From contig NC_088171.1 of assembly GCF_028769735.1 (NCBI RefSeq), forward strand, positions 128,605,533-128,669,532: a DNA stretch of 64,000 nt, given 5' to 3'. How positions within the stretch are numbered: position 1 is the stretch's first letter; each line of letters opens with the position of its first letter. A program made the position numbers and the translations under genes. The DNA is from Zonotrichia leucophrys gambelii. Taxonomy: Eukaryota > Chordata > Aves > Passeriformes > Passerellidae. The notes under the pieces are model-generated. The model did no database searches. It worked only from the letters and a program-made list of their open reading frames with translations, and had not been told where the DNA came from. Positions 41,387-51,471 of the stretch are shown here, one piece after another.

Positions 41387-41500
41387 CAGCCCTCACGCCG
41401 GCGCCGGGCAGGCGGAAGGCGTCCTGCCTTCCCCGGAGCTGGGGCTCACGCTTGGAAAGAGCAGCGGGGCGGGGGCGGGCGGCAGACACGTTGTCGGGGG

Positions 41501-41702
41501 AAGATGGCGGCTGTGGCAAACCCACCCAGCCGGGCGGCCGGAGCCCAGGCCCCGGTGGTGCCGCTCCGCCCGGCAGGGCCGCCGCCGCCAGCGCGGAGCC
41601 CGCCGCGCCCCCGGCACCGGGCCCGATGCTGCCGGTCCGCCCCCTCCGGCGGCGCCGACCGCCGCCCCGACCCACCCGCGTCCTCCCGATGGAACACGCC
41701 GG
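41501..41702 (+). other. Candidate antisense first exon with YY1 element (speculative)
   Basis: On the plus strand AAGATGGCGGC at 41501-41511 is a perfect YY1 promoter element, which typically sits just downstream of a start site in the transcribed direction. Its ATG at 41504 has a strong context (A at -3, G at +4) and opens MAAVANPPSRAAG, followed by a Pro/Arg-rich frame. The frame meets a donor-like CCGG|GTGAGG near 41700; unspliced it runs to 42178, opposite RIMS2 exon 1. I do not recognise the protein, and its composition is what GC-rich DNA gives by chance. It may be an antisense or divergent transcript of the CpG island. Confidence 0.25.
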
Positions 41703-42002
41703 GTGAGGACGGCACCTGTGCGGCCATGTTGGGCGCCCGGTTCCCGCCGGCGCCGGGGCGTGCGGAGCCGGAGCCGCCCCGCCGAGCGCGACTAAGGCAG
41801 GCGCCGAGCGCTGCCGCGTCCCTGGCCGCTCCCGCGGGTCTCTCCCGCCGTGCCCCACACTCGCCCGGCGCCGAGCACTCATGCCCGACCCCGGCAGCCC
41901 GACTCCTCTCTCCCGCCCTGGCCGTGCCACCCCCGGGGCCAGAGGAGAGACTTTCGCGGCCCCGGGCCCGGGAGGACGAGAAAGGGGTGCGCCCGCCCTT
42001 AC

Positions 42003-42172
42003 TTGAGCACGGATTGCTCCTTCTCCTCTTCCTTCTTCTGGCGGTCCATGACGGCCAGGATGATCTTCCGCTCTTCCTCCGTGAGGTGGCTGAGGTCCGG
42101 CATCTCGGGCTGCGGGGCCGGAGGAGGCTGAGGAGCGGCGGGGCCGCTCCGGGGCCCGGCGGGAGCCGACAT
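42003..42172 (-). CDS. RIMS2: RIMS2 first coding exon (RIM2, N-terminus, partial gene)
   Basis: RIM2 is a presynaptic active-zone scaffold. It links Rab3 on synaptic vesicles, Munc13 and voltage-gated calcium channels, and positions and primes vesicles for release. Read on the minus strand, the exon encodes 56 full codons plus two bases. It starts MSAPAGPRSGP, runs through a Pro/Ala/Gln-rich stretch, then has MPDLSHLTEEERKII, a methionine-containing helix and a Lys/Glu-rich run ending EQSVL. The second part is the first helix of the Rab-binding domain; Glu34-Arg35 corresponds to the Glu-Arg pair known in RIM1 to be needed for Rab3 binding. The start was chosen because the MSAP-GPR opening is shared with mammalian RIMS2 and the ATG has A at -3. 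The exon ends AA|GTAAGG, a strong donor leaving a phase-2 intron; the split codon would restore the conserved Lys. RIMS1 is the alternative, but MSAP and KIILAVMDRQKK fit RIMS2 better. The rest of the gene lies beyond base 1. Confidence 0.93.
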
Positions 42173-42300
42173 GTTTAGTAGGAGCTGCCGCCGCCGCTAC
42201 GAGAAGCTCTGCCCGAACTCCAGCAGCACCAGCGGGAGCGGCCGGCGCCGGGAGAAGCACATACAAATCAATACCCTGTAATCAACCGGCAGCCTAATGA
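42173..42300 (-). promoter_or_regulatory. RIMS2: Probable RIMS2 5'UTR / core promoter with RE1-like motif
   Basis: The stretch directly upstream of the ATG is GCC-rich on the minus strand, as in many neuronal 5'UTRs. An upstream ATG at 42266 (minus) is out of frame with RIMS2 and has a poor context (T at -3); it counts only if transcription starts upstream of it. On the plus strand, 42222-42242 reads AGCAGCACCAGCGGGAGCGGC, which by eye matches about two thirds of the REST/RE1 consensus (CAGCACC half intact, GGACAG half degraded). Start site and function are inferred. Confidence 0.4.
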
Positions 42301-42375
42301 CGGCCCCGCCGGGGAGGGGCGGGGTGCCCGGCAGCCCCGACCTCGCACCCACCCGCCGGGCCGCCGGCGGCAGCG

Positions 42376-42482
42376 GGAGGACGGGGACGGAGGGGCCCCG
42401 GGGGGCGAGCAGGGGGAGCGGGGAGGGGAGAGGGCAGCAGAGGAAGGGCCGGGGGCGGGGTGGGGAGGGAGAGGGGAGAGGG
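42376..42482 (+). promoter_or_regulatory. G-quadruplex-prone G-rich tract upstream of RIMS2
   Basis: The plus strand carries many runs of three to six G separated by one to seven bases (for example GGGGCCCCGGGGGG, then GGGGGAGCGGGGAGGGGAG, then GGGGGCGGGGTGGGGAGGG). This satisfies the usual four-run G-quadruplex pattern several times over. The G-rich strand is the non-template strand for any plus-strand transcript and the template strand for RIMS2. It also contains Sp1/KLF-type GGGCGGGG sites. Folding is inferred, not shown. Confidence 0.7.
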
Positions 42483-43510
42483 CAGGATTAGCCGCGGGAG
42501 CGCTGTGGTTTGGGTGCGAGCGAGATTATCCCAACCCCGAGCGCCAGGCAGAGAGAGGGGGGACGGAGCGAGCTTCGGGGAGTCAGCAGACGGGGGCAGC
42601 GACTGCCGCCGTACGAGAGCGGAGCCCCGGCGCCCCGGGGCGCGCAGCGGGGAAAGCCCCAGCGGGCGAGCGCCAGTCCCGGCCGCCGGCCGCGGCTCAT
42701 AATTCCTCGCCGCCGTCCATGGAAGGGGCCGCGGGGCGCCGCGCTCGCCTCCCGCCGCCGCCTCCCGCCTCTCCTCTGCCGGACGGCGCCGCTTCCTGCC
42801 GCCGCCTCGCTTGGCTGGTGCCCTCTCGGCTGCGGGATGGAGTCCGCCTAACCCATGGCATGGCGGAGAGCCGGAGTCACGGGAGGGGGCTCCGCATCGC
42901 CCCGCTGCCTCCCTCTCCCGAGCCGAGCGGCGCGGGGCGATGCGGGGCCCGGCTGCCGCCCCTAGCGGCGCCGCGCGGGCTGGCGGCGGGGGGTGGCGGG
43001 CGGCAGCTGCCCTTATTTATTTATTTATCCCCGCACAAAAAATGGACGCGATAAAAATCACGCGAGGAAGGACAAGGAGGAGCCAAGGCGCCGGCGACGC
43101 GCTGGGAGGACCGAGCCCGGCGGCCGCGGGGGGGCAAGGGGGAGGGCGGGGAGACGCTGCGCGGCCGCCGCTCCCGCATCTCCCGCCGCTCCCGCTGCCC
43201 CTGCCGCCCGCAGGGAGGCCGGAGAGGGGCACCCGCTCGGCCGGGCCGGTCCCCGAACGCAGCCCTAGGGAGGAAGATCTGGCGGGGGGGGAGCGCCGGC
43301 TCCGGGAGGAGGAAATGGAGGCAGAGGGAAAGGCGAGGGCGAGCCGCCCGGGAGGCCAGCAGAGCACCCATATCCCCGTCCTCTCGTAGCCCCACGGCAC
43401 GGTCCGCAGATCGGGCAGAGAATCGCAGAGCAACATCAAGGGAGACGTGGGGTGTGCGCCGGGCCGGCCTCCGGTTCCCCCGAGCCGGGAACCGCATCGC
43501 TGCTCAGCCG

Positions 43511-46500
43511 TGCGGATCCAGCCCAACAGACCTGCTGCTCCACCATCGCCCACATAAGGTCCTGCTGGAGTGTCCTTCACCCCACGCTGGTGTGAAATCT
43601 ACCCCAGCCTCTGTCTGGACAGATTCCTCTAACCCAGAGCAAGAATGTGACACCCATTAGAGAAGATTGGAGAAGAAAGTCCTCCTCCCACACGGGCACC
43701 AGGTAGTGGTGAAATAAACCTCTCAAAACTCTTGCTACCTATAAATCCCCCACCTGAGCAGTCATTTTGTGGCAAGAAATAATTTCTGGAAAAAGCATCC
43801 AACACTACCCAAAATGCCATTCAGACGAAATAAATGGGAAATACCCCATCCAAGAATGCCAAAGAAACAATTCAATCCAAATCTGTATGTTTTTACTCTG
43901 TAAGAGACAATAGATTTCTGCTTGCTATTCTCTCACTTTATGAGACATAACATCAGTGCTGGATAACATGGAAGTGTATACAGCAATAATAAAGTGATTT
44001 TAAAAGGTTTCATTTCAGCAGTTTGAAATCTCATCCCAGATCATATAGTCTTGGAGCTGGTGTTGTTATCTGCCATGACATCAATTTATAACCAAGTATA
44101 AAGACATGGGAGGAAAAGCAATCTTTCAGAACCTATTGTGGTCCTCATTAGCTGTATTTCCACAAAGAATAAATTCTAGGATGTAGGTCCACAAGCTAAA
44201 GAGTTCTGCCTGCATGTGAAAATACCATTCCTTTGTGGAAACAAATTCTGGAGGAACAGATTGTTGGAAGGACATGAGACGTTTGCTGTGGTAAAGCAGG
44301 TCTTAACAATAATCTCTACCTATTATCAGGCACATATATTAATTGAATTTTAATTTTTTCTAAGAAATGTCACGGCATCCTTAGCTAAAGGAGACAGTTC
44401 TATTTCTTGATGTAAACTTGTTTATAATAGACCCTATGGTAAAAACCGTAAACCATTGTGTAAGACACTGAGCATATAATATTTAAGCAGATATCCTTGT
44501 AAAATAAACTGTATAATTTTTCATTCGGTCCTGAAAGCATTCTGCTCCTCCAGTTCACATCACCTTCACCTTTCAGACTGGATTCCAGCCAGCTGGCTCT
44601 CACCGAATTCCTGGTTTCTTCCAGGCACTAGATAAATCTGGCATCAAAATCAAAAAGAAGAGGAAATTTAGAACCATGTGTCATCAGATTCCCAAAGATA
44701 GTACATTCTTTATCAATCTATGAATGTTGAATGGAAGAATTAACTGTAGAGAAGCCTTTGAAAAATACATTTTATCCCAGGGAAGTGAAGAACATGAGAA
44801 ATCAGTCAATCACTTCTAAGAATGATTACAAAAACCAGACCAATTGAAAGTAGTCACTCCAGTCAGGTTACACAGTTGGTTCAAAAATATTTAATGCCAT
44901 GCCTCAACCATAAACACAAGCAGTATTCAGGCTGCAGTCTTGTTGCAAGACATCACTACAGTTTTTTGTGCATTGCGTCATTCAGCTGAGATTCTTTCCA
45001 GTGTATATTTACCTTTGAACTCTCTGGATTTACAGTGCCTGCTTCATTTCAATGTGCCTGTGATGTTTCATCCACAAATGACAAATACTTGCTCTCAGCA
45101 TTACTGTAGAATTTCAGAGCTTTCTTTTCTCCTCAGTATTTGCCTTGTTTCCACTAAATCCCCTGCCATTACTGGGCAAGTGTAAACAAACAAATACAGG
45201 GACAGGAACTGTAATCCCCATATGTTATCTAGCTATTTGTTTTGAAAAGAGAGAGCAGATTCAGAGTAGAAGACATCCTGTCTTGATGACAATGAAAAAA
45301 TGGTTCAGCTTGACCTTTCTAAGCTTCTACCTTCCTTTCTCACAATCAGTTCCACCTATCATTCCTCACATTTTTCTGCAATTGAAAACAAACATTTTTT
45401 GTTCACATTCCTGTCAGCCTGCACAGAATTGTCTCATGTTGTTACTGTTATTTACATTACTCAGGTGATATATTAATGAAAATATACAGCACAGACTTCC
45501 CTACCCACTCCAGTGTAATGGGGTCAACAGCAGTTTATAATAAACCAACAAATGATCATACTATAATGTAGTATGATCATTTACAAAAATTATTTATAAG
45601 GAGCATTCAGTTTTAATTCTGACCTTCCCATTCATGTTTCTCCAGTTTCCCTGTCCTTCCTGTTATTTTCATTTCTCATTCTGAACTGACTAACATCCTC
45701 CAAAAAAGATTCCCATTCCTGGTTTACAATCCTCTATTGAAATTGTTCTTCACTGCAAAATCTGAAAATTCACTCTAATTGTATGTCAAAGTCATGTGAT
45801 ACTTTCTTTTAGTGGCTTCTGTAAGTCATCTAAATGTACTGACACCAGCAGTGTTATTAATATAATTTTTCTGATACCCTTTTTTTATCTGTTCCTTTTC
45901 AGTTCTGCTAGACATGAGGGGTTCCCAAGGAAACAGTGATATTGTAACCTAGTTTTATATATCATCACAAACTGTCTTTCTCTAAGGGTCTCATTATACC
46001 TACTCCCATTTCCTTCCTCACAGCAACTACAAGAGTAAATGAGTTGGTAGATTCATTGTTTAATCATGTCAAGTATAAGTCTTCTCTGAAAAGGAAGTGC
46101 TAACATCTGCTTTATAATGCTTTGTATAAGGGGAAAAATCCAGTGTAACTAATTATTTATCATTTCTGTCCCAATTTGAAGCTCAGAAAACATTTTTATG
46201 TAGCTGACATGAAGAGAACTTTAAAATATTCTATTATGGATCAGTGAATGGAGGAAATTAAAGACATATTCTTGGTTGAAAATGACCAGTACTCAGACTC
46301 TCAGTGGATCAAATCAGATGTATAACCAGCAAGAAATGTTTCCTGCAGGACATTTCATGGAAGCAGTCTGCAGGGAACTCCTCAAAGTCCCATACAGGAA
46401 GGAAAAACTACACTGCAACAAATTGTGTTTTCCAGGTCCTGTACTAAATGCTATCCAACCATCATGGACTGGTTTTCTGGTGCAGTCTTGGATCATTCCC

Positions 46501-47261
46501 AGCTTTCTCCTGTCTAAATTGAGGAAACATATTATATAATGTCATCAAATTGTCATTTGATTGCTTTCAGGAGGATTTTGCTAGTCTCTATGCAATTTTT
46601 TTTTTTTATGCTCCAAGCAATTTCTATTAGTTGGATGCTTCCCCACAGGTGATTTGAACAATACTAGATATTTATGGGTAGAAGTTAGATTTTTTTTATT
46701 TGTTAATCTCATTCCCTATAAAAGAGTGTCATCCATAGTATACACAGTATTGGCCATAACGAACTATATTAGTGAAATACTTCCTCCCAATTTAACTGGT
46801 GTTAAAGATCTGTCTGCAGCAGATGGAAAGGTATTGGTCTTTTATCTACAGAACACATTTTTTCCTCTAGACTATGAATATGATCAGTATCTTCATTGAG
46901 TCAGAATGGTAAATTTCTTAAGTTGCTCTGAAATGTGTAACTTCATTTTTACCCTCTACCAAATCCTTTCCCTGCTCAAGGAGAACCATTAACAAAACCC
47001 TTTGTTTTGGGGAGGACTGTGGGCTCTCCATGGGCATCATGGGAAGTGCATTGGGTTATAGAGGATGTCCAACCTTATTCCTAAATTAGCTTTGCTAGGA
47101 AGAGATTGATTTCCCTTCTCTCAGTGGACTGAGGAGCTAGGATCCAGGTTGTACTTTGAAATGCAATATAGTAGAGGCCTTAGCATGTAGGTATTCTGTA
47201 AGCACTGCTGGTTGAAAACTGAAGAGAGGTTCAGATCAATTAGATAGTTTTCTGGTTTAAG
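43511..47261. other. Intergenic spacer, nothing recognised
   Basis: AT-rich DNA upstream of the RIMS2 CpG island. Apart from the palindrome at 45551, no repeats or conserved frames were recognised. Confidence 0.5.
45551..45581. repeat. Perfect 13-bp palindrome with 5-nt loop
   Basis: AATGATCATACTA, loop TAATG, then TAGTATGATCATT. It can form a hairpin. It is not adjacent to any gene end, so function is unknown. Confidence 0.9.
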
Positions 47262-47512
47262 GTTGGGAGAGTTAGGGCAGCTCACCCTGGAGAAGAGAAG
47301 GCTCTGGTAACCTTAATGTGGCCTGTAAATACCTTAAGAGGGTCTGTAAGTTAGATGGAGAAATATGTTTTAGCCTGTTGTAGACTAAAGCAGATATATA
47401 GAAGGAAGACATTTTTTTATCATAGGGGTAGTAAAACTGGAATGTGTTGCTCAAAGAGGTGGTGGACTAGATGACCTTTAAAGGCTCCTTCCAACCTAAA
47501 CTATTCCATTAA
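47262..47512 (+). mobile_element. CR1 LINE 3' fragment
   Basis: Sense CR1: GAGAGTTAGGGCAGCTCACC, TGGAGAAGAGAAGGCTC, GGTGGTGGACTAGATGACC and the end GGCTCCTTCCAACCTAAAC. It has several small deletions and no usable frame. Confidence 0.88.
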
Positions 47513-50500
47513 TGGGATACTTGCTAAACATGATTTCTGCAGCTTGGATGTTTTGTCCAGAAAGTTATACACAGACACAGGGTACATAAGTTTGTAAATA
47601 TGATCAATGCTATAAACTTTATTATGTCTCATTCCTGCAGTTCTGTTTCCATGCTCAGTTTGAAATATTTTGTCATATTTGTGACATAAAACATGCTGAA
47701 TTAAAGGTGCAAGCTAAAATCTTTACAGGATCTTAAACTCAGTATTTTCTGTCTGAATTTGACAGTTCAATTTTGATTATTCAGTTAGTTGATTGAAAGA
47801 CAAAGGAGGAAGTTTTGAAAGAACCTAAAAGTTCCCATGTAATGACAGTTCTTTGGTTATACATTTCGATTTGATTCTCTTCATGAACCAGCAATGTTTC
47901 TAAGTAACTGGGCAGCAAGTTTATTCTTATAATCTGACAATCCTGATTGTAATAAATCAACAGTGTTGCAATTGTCCAGCGAAAAGAATTGTAGAATCAA
48001 GAATCCTAGCAAAACCATACATGTCTATTTCTTTTGGTCCCTTACAGATCATTCCTTGATATTTAATACCTTTATTGGTATTAAAAATTGTCCCCAGCTT
48101 GAGCACTCTGGCTTCTTTTCAATTGTTCTGAGTTGTCAGATACTACACTGGTTTCTAAATTATGAATATATAGGCACTATTCATCACATAAAGCACAGGC
48201 TAACATTAGCACAGCTGGTGCTTAGAACATTATCATATGTTTCTGTTAGTTATGGATGCAGCATTGTCTTCCCTCTTTGCTGCCTTCTAATCCCTCTTCC
48301 CTGACCCCTTCTGCATTTATGAAACTCAAGCTGTTTCAGAAGAAACACCAGTATTCTTACGTCCCATGTGATTTTTTTTTAATTCAGTCATAAGATTGTC
48401 CTCCAGAGTTGGTACAGAATATCCTGTTCCAGATCTCAGGAATATATTCATTTCTATTGTAGTGGCATCTTGAAAGTCCCCAATCTCCTGATTTTATACA
48501 AGATAGAAATGACTGCTTGCCCTTTTTCTTTTCTTCTTTTTTCTTTTTTTTCTTTTTTTCTTTTTTTTCTTTTTTTCTTTTTTTCTTTTTTTTTCTTTTT
48601 TTCTTTTTTTTCCCTTTTTTTTCTTTTGTGGACTGCATTATGTGATTCTATCTCTCAATTTATTATTCATTATTAAAAGTATTAATGGTATCCTTAAGAA
48701 TTATTATTATTATTGTCATGCTTAGAAAGCCTAGTCATGTATGAAGGGTCTAGTGCCCTAGAAATCAATAGAAAAAGTAGCACAGGCAACAGCCTATTGC
48801 CATAGAAAACTCAGAGAGCCACAGACAAAACAGAGTACATGGGTAACTCAGACAAATGCAGTTGAAATGAGAAGACAGCAGTAAGATAAAGGTAGCAACA
48901 GTAGAGAAATGGAAGATGACTGTTTTTTCATGGACATTACTACAAGATGGTGTTAAACTGATCTTTGAAGAAAAATGAGACACAATTTGGGAGACAGAGC
49001 ATCTTTGCTGGAGTAAAACTGTTTAGAGTTTTCCCAAAGTAGCATTTGAGTGGAAAGTTCTCAAGGTAACATCCATTAATGTAAAACCAGTCCATTACTG
49101 TGGTTCCTTTTTTACTGCATCCAGTTTAAGTTCTGACCTCTCTATTGGGAAGAGATAGAAAATACTGGTTTGACTTTTTGTTTTCCTCAAAATCTAAAGG
49201 CAGCAGGTCTTTAGCTGTTTGGATTTTCAACTACAGTATATTCTTACAGACCGGGATAGCAGTTTTGATAATGAAAACATGCCTGAGAGGGATGATAATT
49301 AGTGTTTAGCATCTGGTATTTTGTATCTAGAAATCTTCCTTTCTAGGTTGCACATCTGTCAAATGACCAAAAATTATCAGGAAGTTCAATTAATTCAAAT
49401 AATAGATTCAGGCAGAAGGGGTAGCCTTGTGAAACTGTTCCTAAAAGCACAATGGTACAGGCAACTTAATTTTTTTTAATTCAAGTAAGCATACATGACA
49501 ACTTTAGCTCCCGTACATGAAGAAAGGAGCCAGTGTCTTGTGAGAGTTCATTTTACACTCCAGAGACAGAAGGCACTAGAATGGCAAAAGCTAAAGTCTA
49601 ATTGGAAAACAATTTCTTTCTTGTACATTGAAATCATTAGCACTTATTTGACACTTTCTAGCACTGTTACCCTGAAAAGGCTCCCCATGAGATCCTAGTT
49701 GACATGCCTCAGATAAAATCAAACTGTGCAGCATGAAAAGTTTATGAACAGTCTTAATCAACGTTAATCAACTTTGGCATTTTACTAGGCTAAGGGGAAA
49801 ATTGCATTAGGCCAAATGAGAGTCAGCAATCGCGTAGTAACATGATGATGGCTGCTTTGTGTTCTGCTCTCCAGACCAGGATTCTGCCATACTTAGAAGT
49901 ACAAGTATGATTAAAACAAGATTCATTCACTAGCTACATTAGTATAATTACATTCATAATGATTTTCTAATAAGTAGAAAATCAAAACATTCTGAGAAGG
50001 GATTCACATGCACAAAAGCTTGGCTATTTTTACTAGCAATATTGGTCTCAGAAAATACACAACCTTTGAGTACAATTATTACCTTTCTCATGCTACAGCA
50101 TCTTACAAATTGATACAAAAACTGTATGTTAGGATTGCTGTGAGACAAAGGTATTTAAAATATAAATGGATTACAAGTTACAATTTTATTTCCAGCTTTC
50201 CTGATGATAGTGAAGTATAAGCAGCCACACTTGAACAAAGTCTGTTTTTATAGTGGACAGGAAAAAATTCTCTATAAAGAAAGGTCTTACAAAGGAAGGA
50301 TGGAAGGGAAGGAATAAAATATGAGATCATTTTTGACATTTCCTCTTGCATTTCAAAGAGGTATATCAAAAAAGAAGGTGTAAGGAATCTCCTACTTTGA
50401 ATGCAAAATGAGTTATTCCACTGCCAGTGTGCAGAGAATCTTTTAGAGAGACAATATTTTAGACTTATCAGCTGCTAAAGTCTGCCTTGTCTTTTATAAA

Positions 50501-51129
50501 AGGGACTACATCCACTATAAAATTAGTGGATGACACTTTCAAAAACAGGGGGTTTATGAGTTGGAAAAGAAAAGAACAAGACCAGTAACCATCCTAATAG
50601 CCACAAAGTATGAAACACTGAGTTAACACAGCTGCTTAGCCTAAATGTAATTAACCACTGTACTACAGTTCAGGTTAGTGCTACAGAATTTATATAGTAC
50701 AAAGCCAAAGAGGATACACTTGTGCAGAAAGACTTCCCAGCCTTATCTTTACTTTTCCATATGAAATATTTTCACAGCAATTGTTCATTCTCTCCCATAG
50801 AGCAAACTGAGCTGGTCTGATGAGTAGCCACGTTCTGTGTGCAGTCTCCCCTGTGCCAGCTATTTCAAAAGCTACCAAGCAAAAAAAACGTCAATAACAG
50901 CTGATGGCATTTTGTTAGTGATACTGTGGATTTCATAGGTATTCATCCATCATTCACAGTTGTTTTCAAAAGTATTCATGGCTGTCAAGAGTTCAAACCC
51001 TATAAAAAGAGTCTGTAACACATTCAAAATTCAGCCATAAAAATACAGAAAACTAAGTTATACACTAAAATAAAGCATTGCTTCTTATGTGCAAATCACT
51101 GCAGTCTGTGAGGTGTGTAGGACAAATCA
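47513..51129. other. Intergenic spacer, nothing but the pyrimidine tract
   Basis: AT-rich. Besides the 48520 tract, only a 9-bp-arm hairpin at 50509-50532 (CATCCACTA...TAGTGGATG) was noted. Confidence 0.5.
48520..48627 (+). repeat. 108-nt purine-free (T7-8 C)n tract
   Basis: From 48520 to 48627 the plus strand contains only T and C, mostly TTTTTTTC units of 7-9 bp. The complementary strand is pure A/G and gives a meaningless lysine-rich frame. It is a microsatellite-like homopurine-homopyrimidine tract. Confidence 0.97.
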
Positions 51130-51321
51130 ACATTTGACAATTTTGGATGCAGAGTGAAACAGTGACATAGGATGAGGACAAGGCTGAGGTACTTAATGGC
51201 TCCTTTGCTTCAGTCTTTGACAGCAAGACCAATTGTTTTCTGGATATCCAGTCTTCTGAGCCAGAAGACAGAGACTGGGAGCAGAATGAAGCTCCCATAA
51301 TCCAGGAGGAAATAGCCAGCA

Positions 51322-51358
51322 ACCTGTTATGTGATTTAGATACCTGTTATGTGATTTA
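51322..51358. repeat. 20-bp tandem duplication within CR1
   Basis: ACCTGTTATGTGATTTA occurs at 51322 and again at 51342. CR1 normally has it once, so this is a later slippage event in the dead element. Confidence 0.9.
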
Positions 51359-51369
51359 CGAGGCTAGAT

Positions 51370-51471
51370 GGGATCTGTGGAGAGAGTCCCTGTAAGATCT
51401 ATGTATTGGAATAACTGGGACCCACTTATCCATTACATAGATCTTACAGGGATTGTCTCTACAGGGATCCA
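51370..51471. repeat. Imperfect inverted repeat inside the CR1 relic
   Basis: Left arm 51370-51409 (GGGATCTGTGGAGAGAGTCC then CTGTAAGATCTATGTATTGG) and right arm 51430-51471 (CCATTACATAGATCTTACAG then GGATTGTCTCTACAGGGATC). The inner 19 bp (51389-51407 and 51436-51454) are perfectly complementary; outer parts carry a few mismatches. The spacer is about 20 bp. It interrupts the CR1 consensus exactly at GATGGGATC, which suggests it arose after insertion, for example by template switching. Confidence 0.85.

Larger units (their letters stand above)
1..42002 (-). other. RIMS2: RIMS2 intron 1 (5' part, continues off the window)
   Basis: Transcription runs from 42002 toward base 1. The intron opens with GTAAGG immediately after the exon. 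The next expected exon encodes the rest of the Rab-binding helix and the Cys-rich zinc finger. I looked on the minus strand for its CGICH/CGHNC-type cysteine pattern and did not see it, so I treat the whole 42 kb as one intron. A very large first intron is normal for RIM genes. The sequence is AT-rich, with repeats listed separately. Small or alternative exons cannot be excluded by eye. Confidence 0.75.
40930..43510. promoter_or_regulatory. RIMS2: CpG island covering RIMS2 promoter, exon 1 and start of intron 1
   Basis: Base composition changes abruptly from AT-rich flanks to very GC-rich sequence with CpG at near-expected frequency, the only such block in the window. It spans exon 1, about 1 kb of intron and about 1.3 kb upstream. 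There is no clear TATA box next to exon 1. An AT patch at 42258-42284 (minus strand GATTACAGGGTATTGATTTG) lies just upstream of the probable 5'UTR, and a (TTAT)4 run lies at 43013-43028. Such islands usually drive dispersed, often bidirectional initiation. The start site itself cannot be placed from sequence. Confidence 0.9.

Noticed and set aside
1..42002. RIMS2 exon 2 (zinc-finger exon)
   Set aside because: Searched for by its cysteine pattern and Lys/Gln-rich start on the minus strand and not seen; it probably lies outside the window.
40893..42266. 457-codon minus-strand ORF across the CpG island
   Set aside because: It is out of frame with the recognised RIMS2 exon, continues through the splice donor and the minisatellite, and is Pro/Ala/Gly/Arg-rich as any stop-poor GC-rich frame is.
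42811..43580. Plus-strand 192-codon and minus-strand 187-codon ORFs upstream of RIMS2
   Set aside because: Both are composition effects of the CpG island: low-complexity sequence, overlapping each other on opposite strands, with no family features.
48384..48638. Lysine-rich minus-strand ORF
   Set aside because: It is the translation of the A/G strand of the pyrimidine tract.
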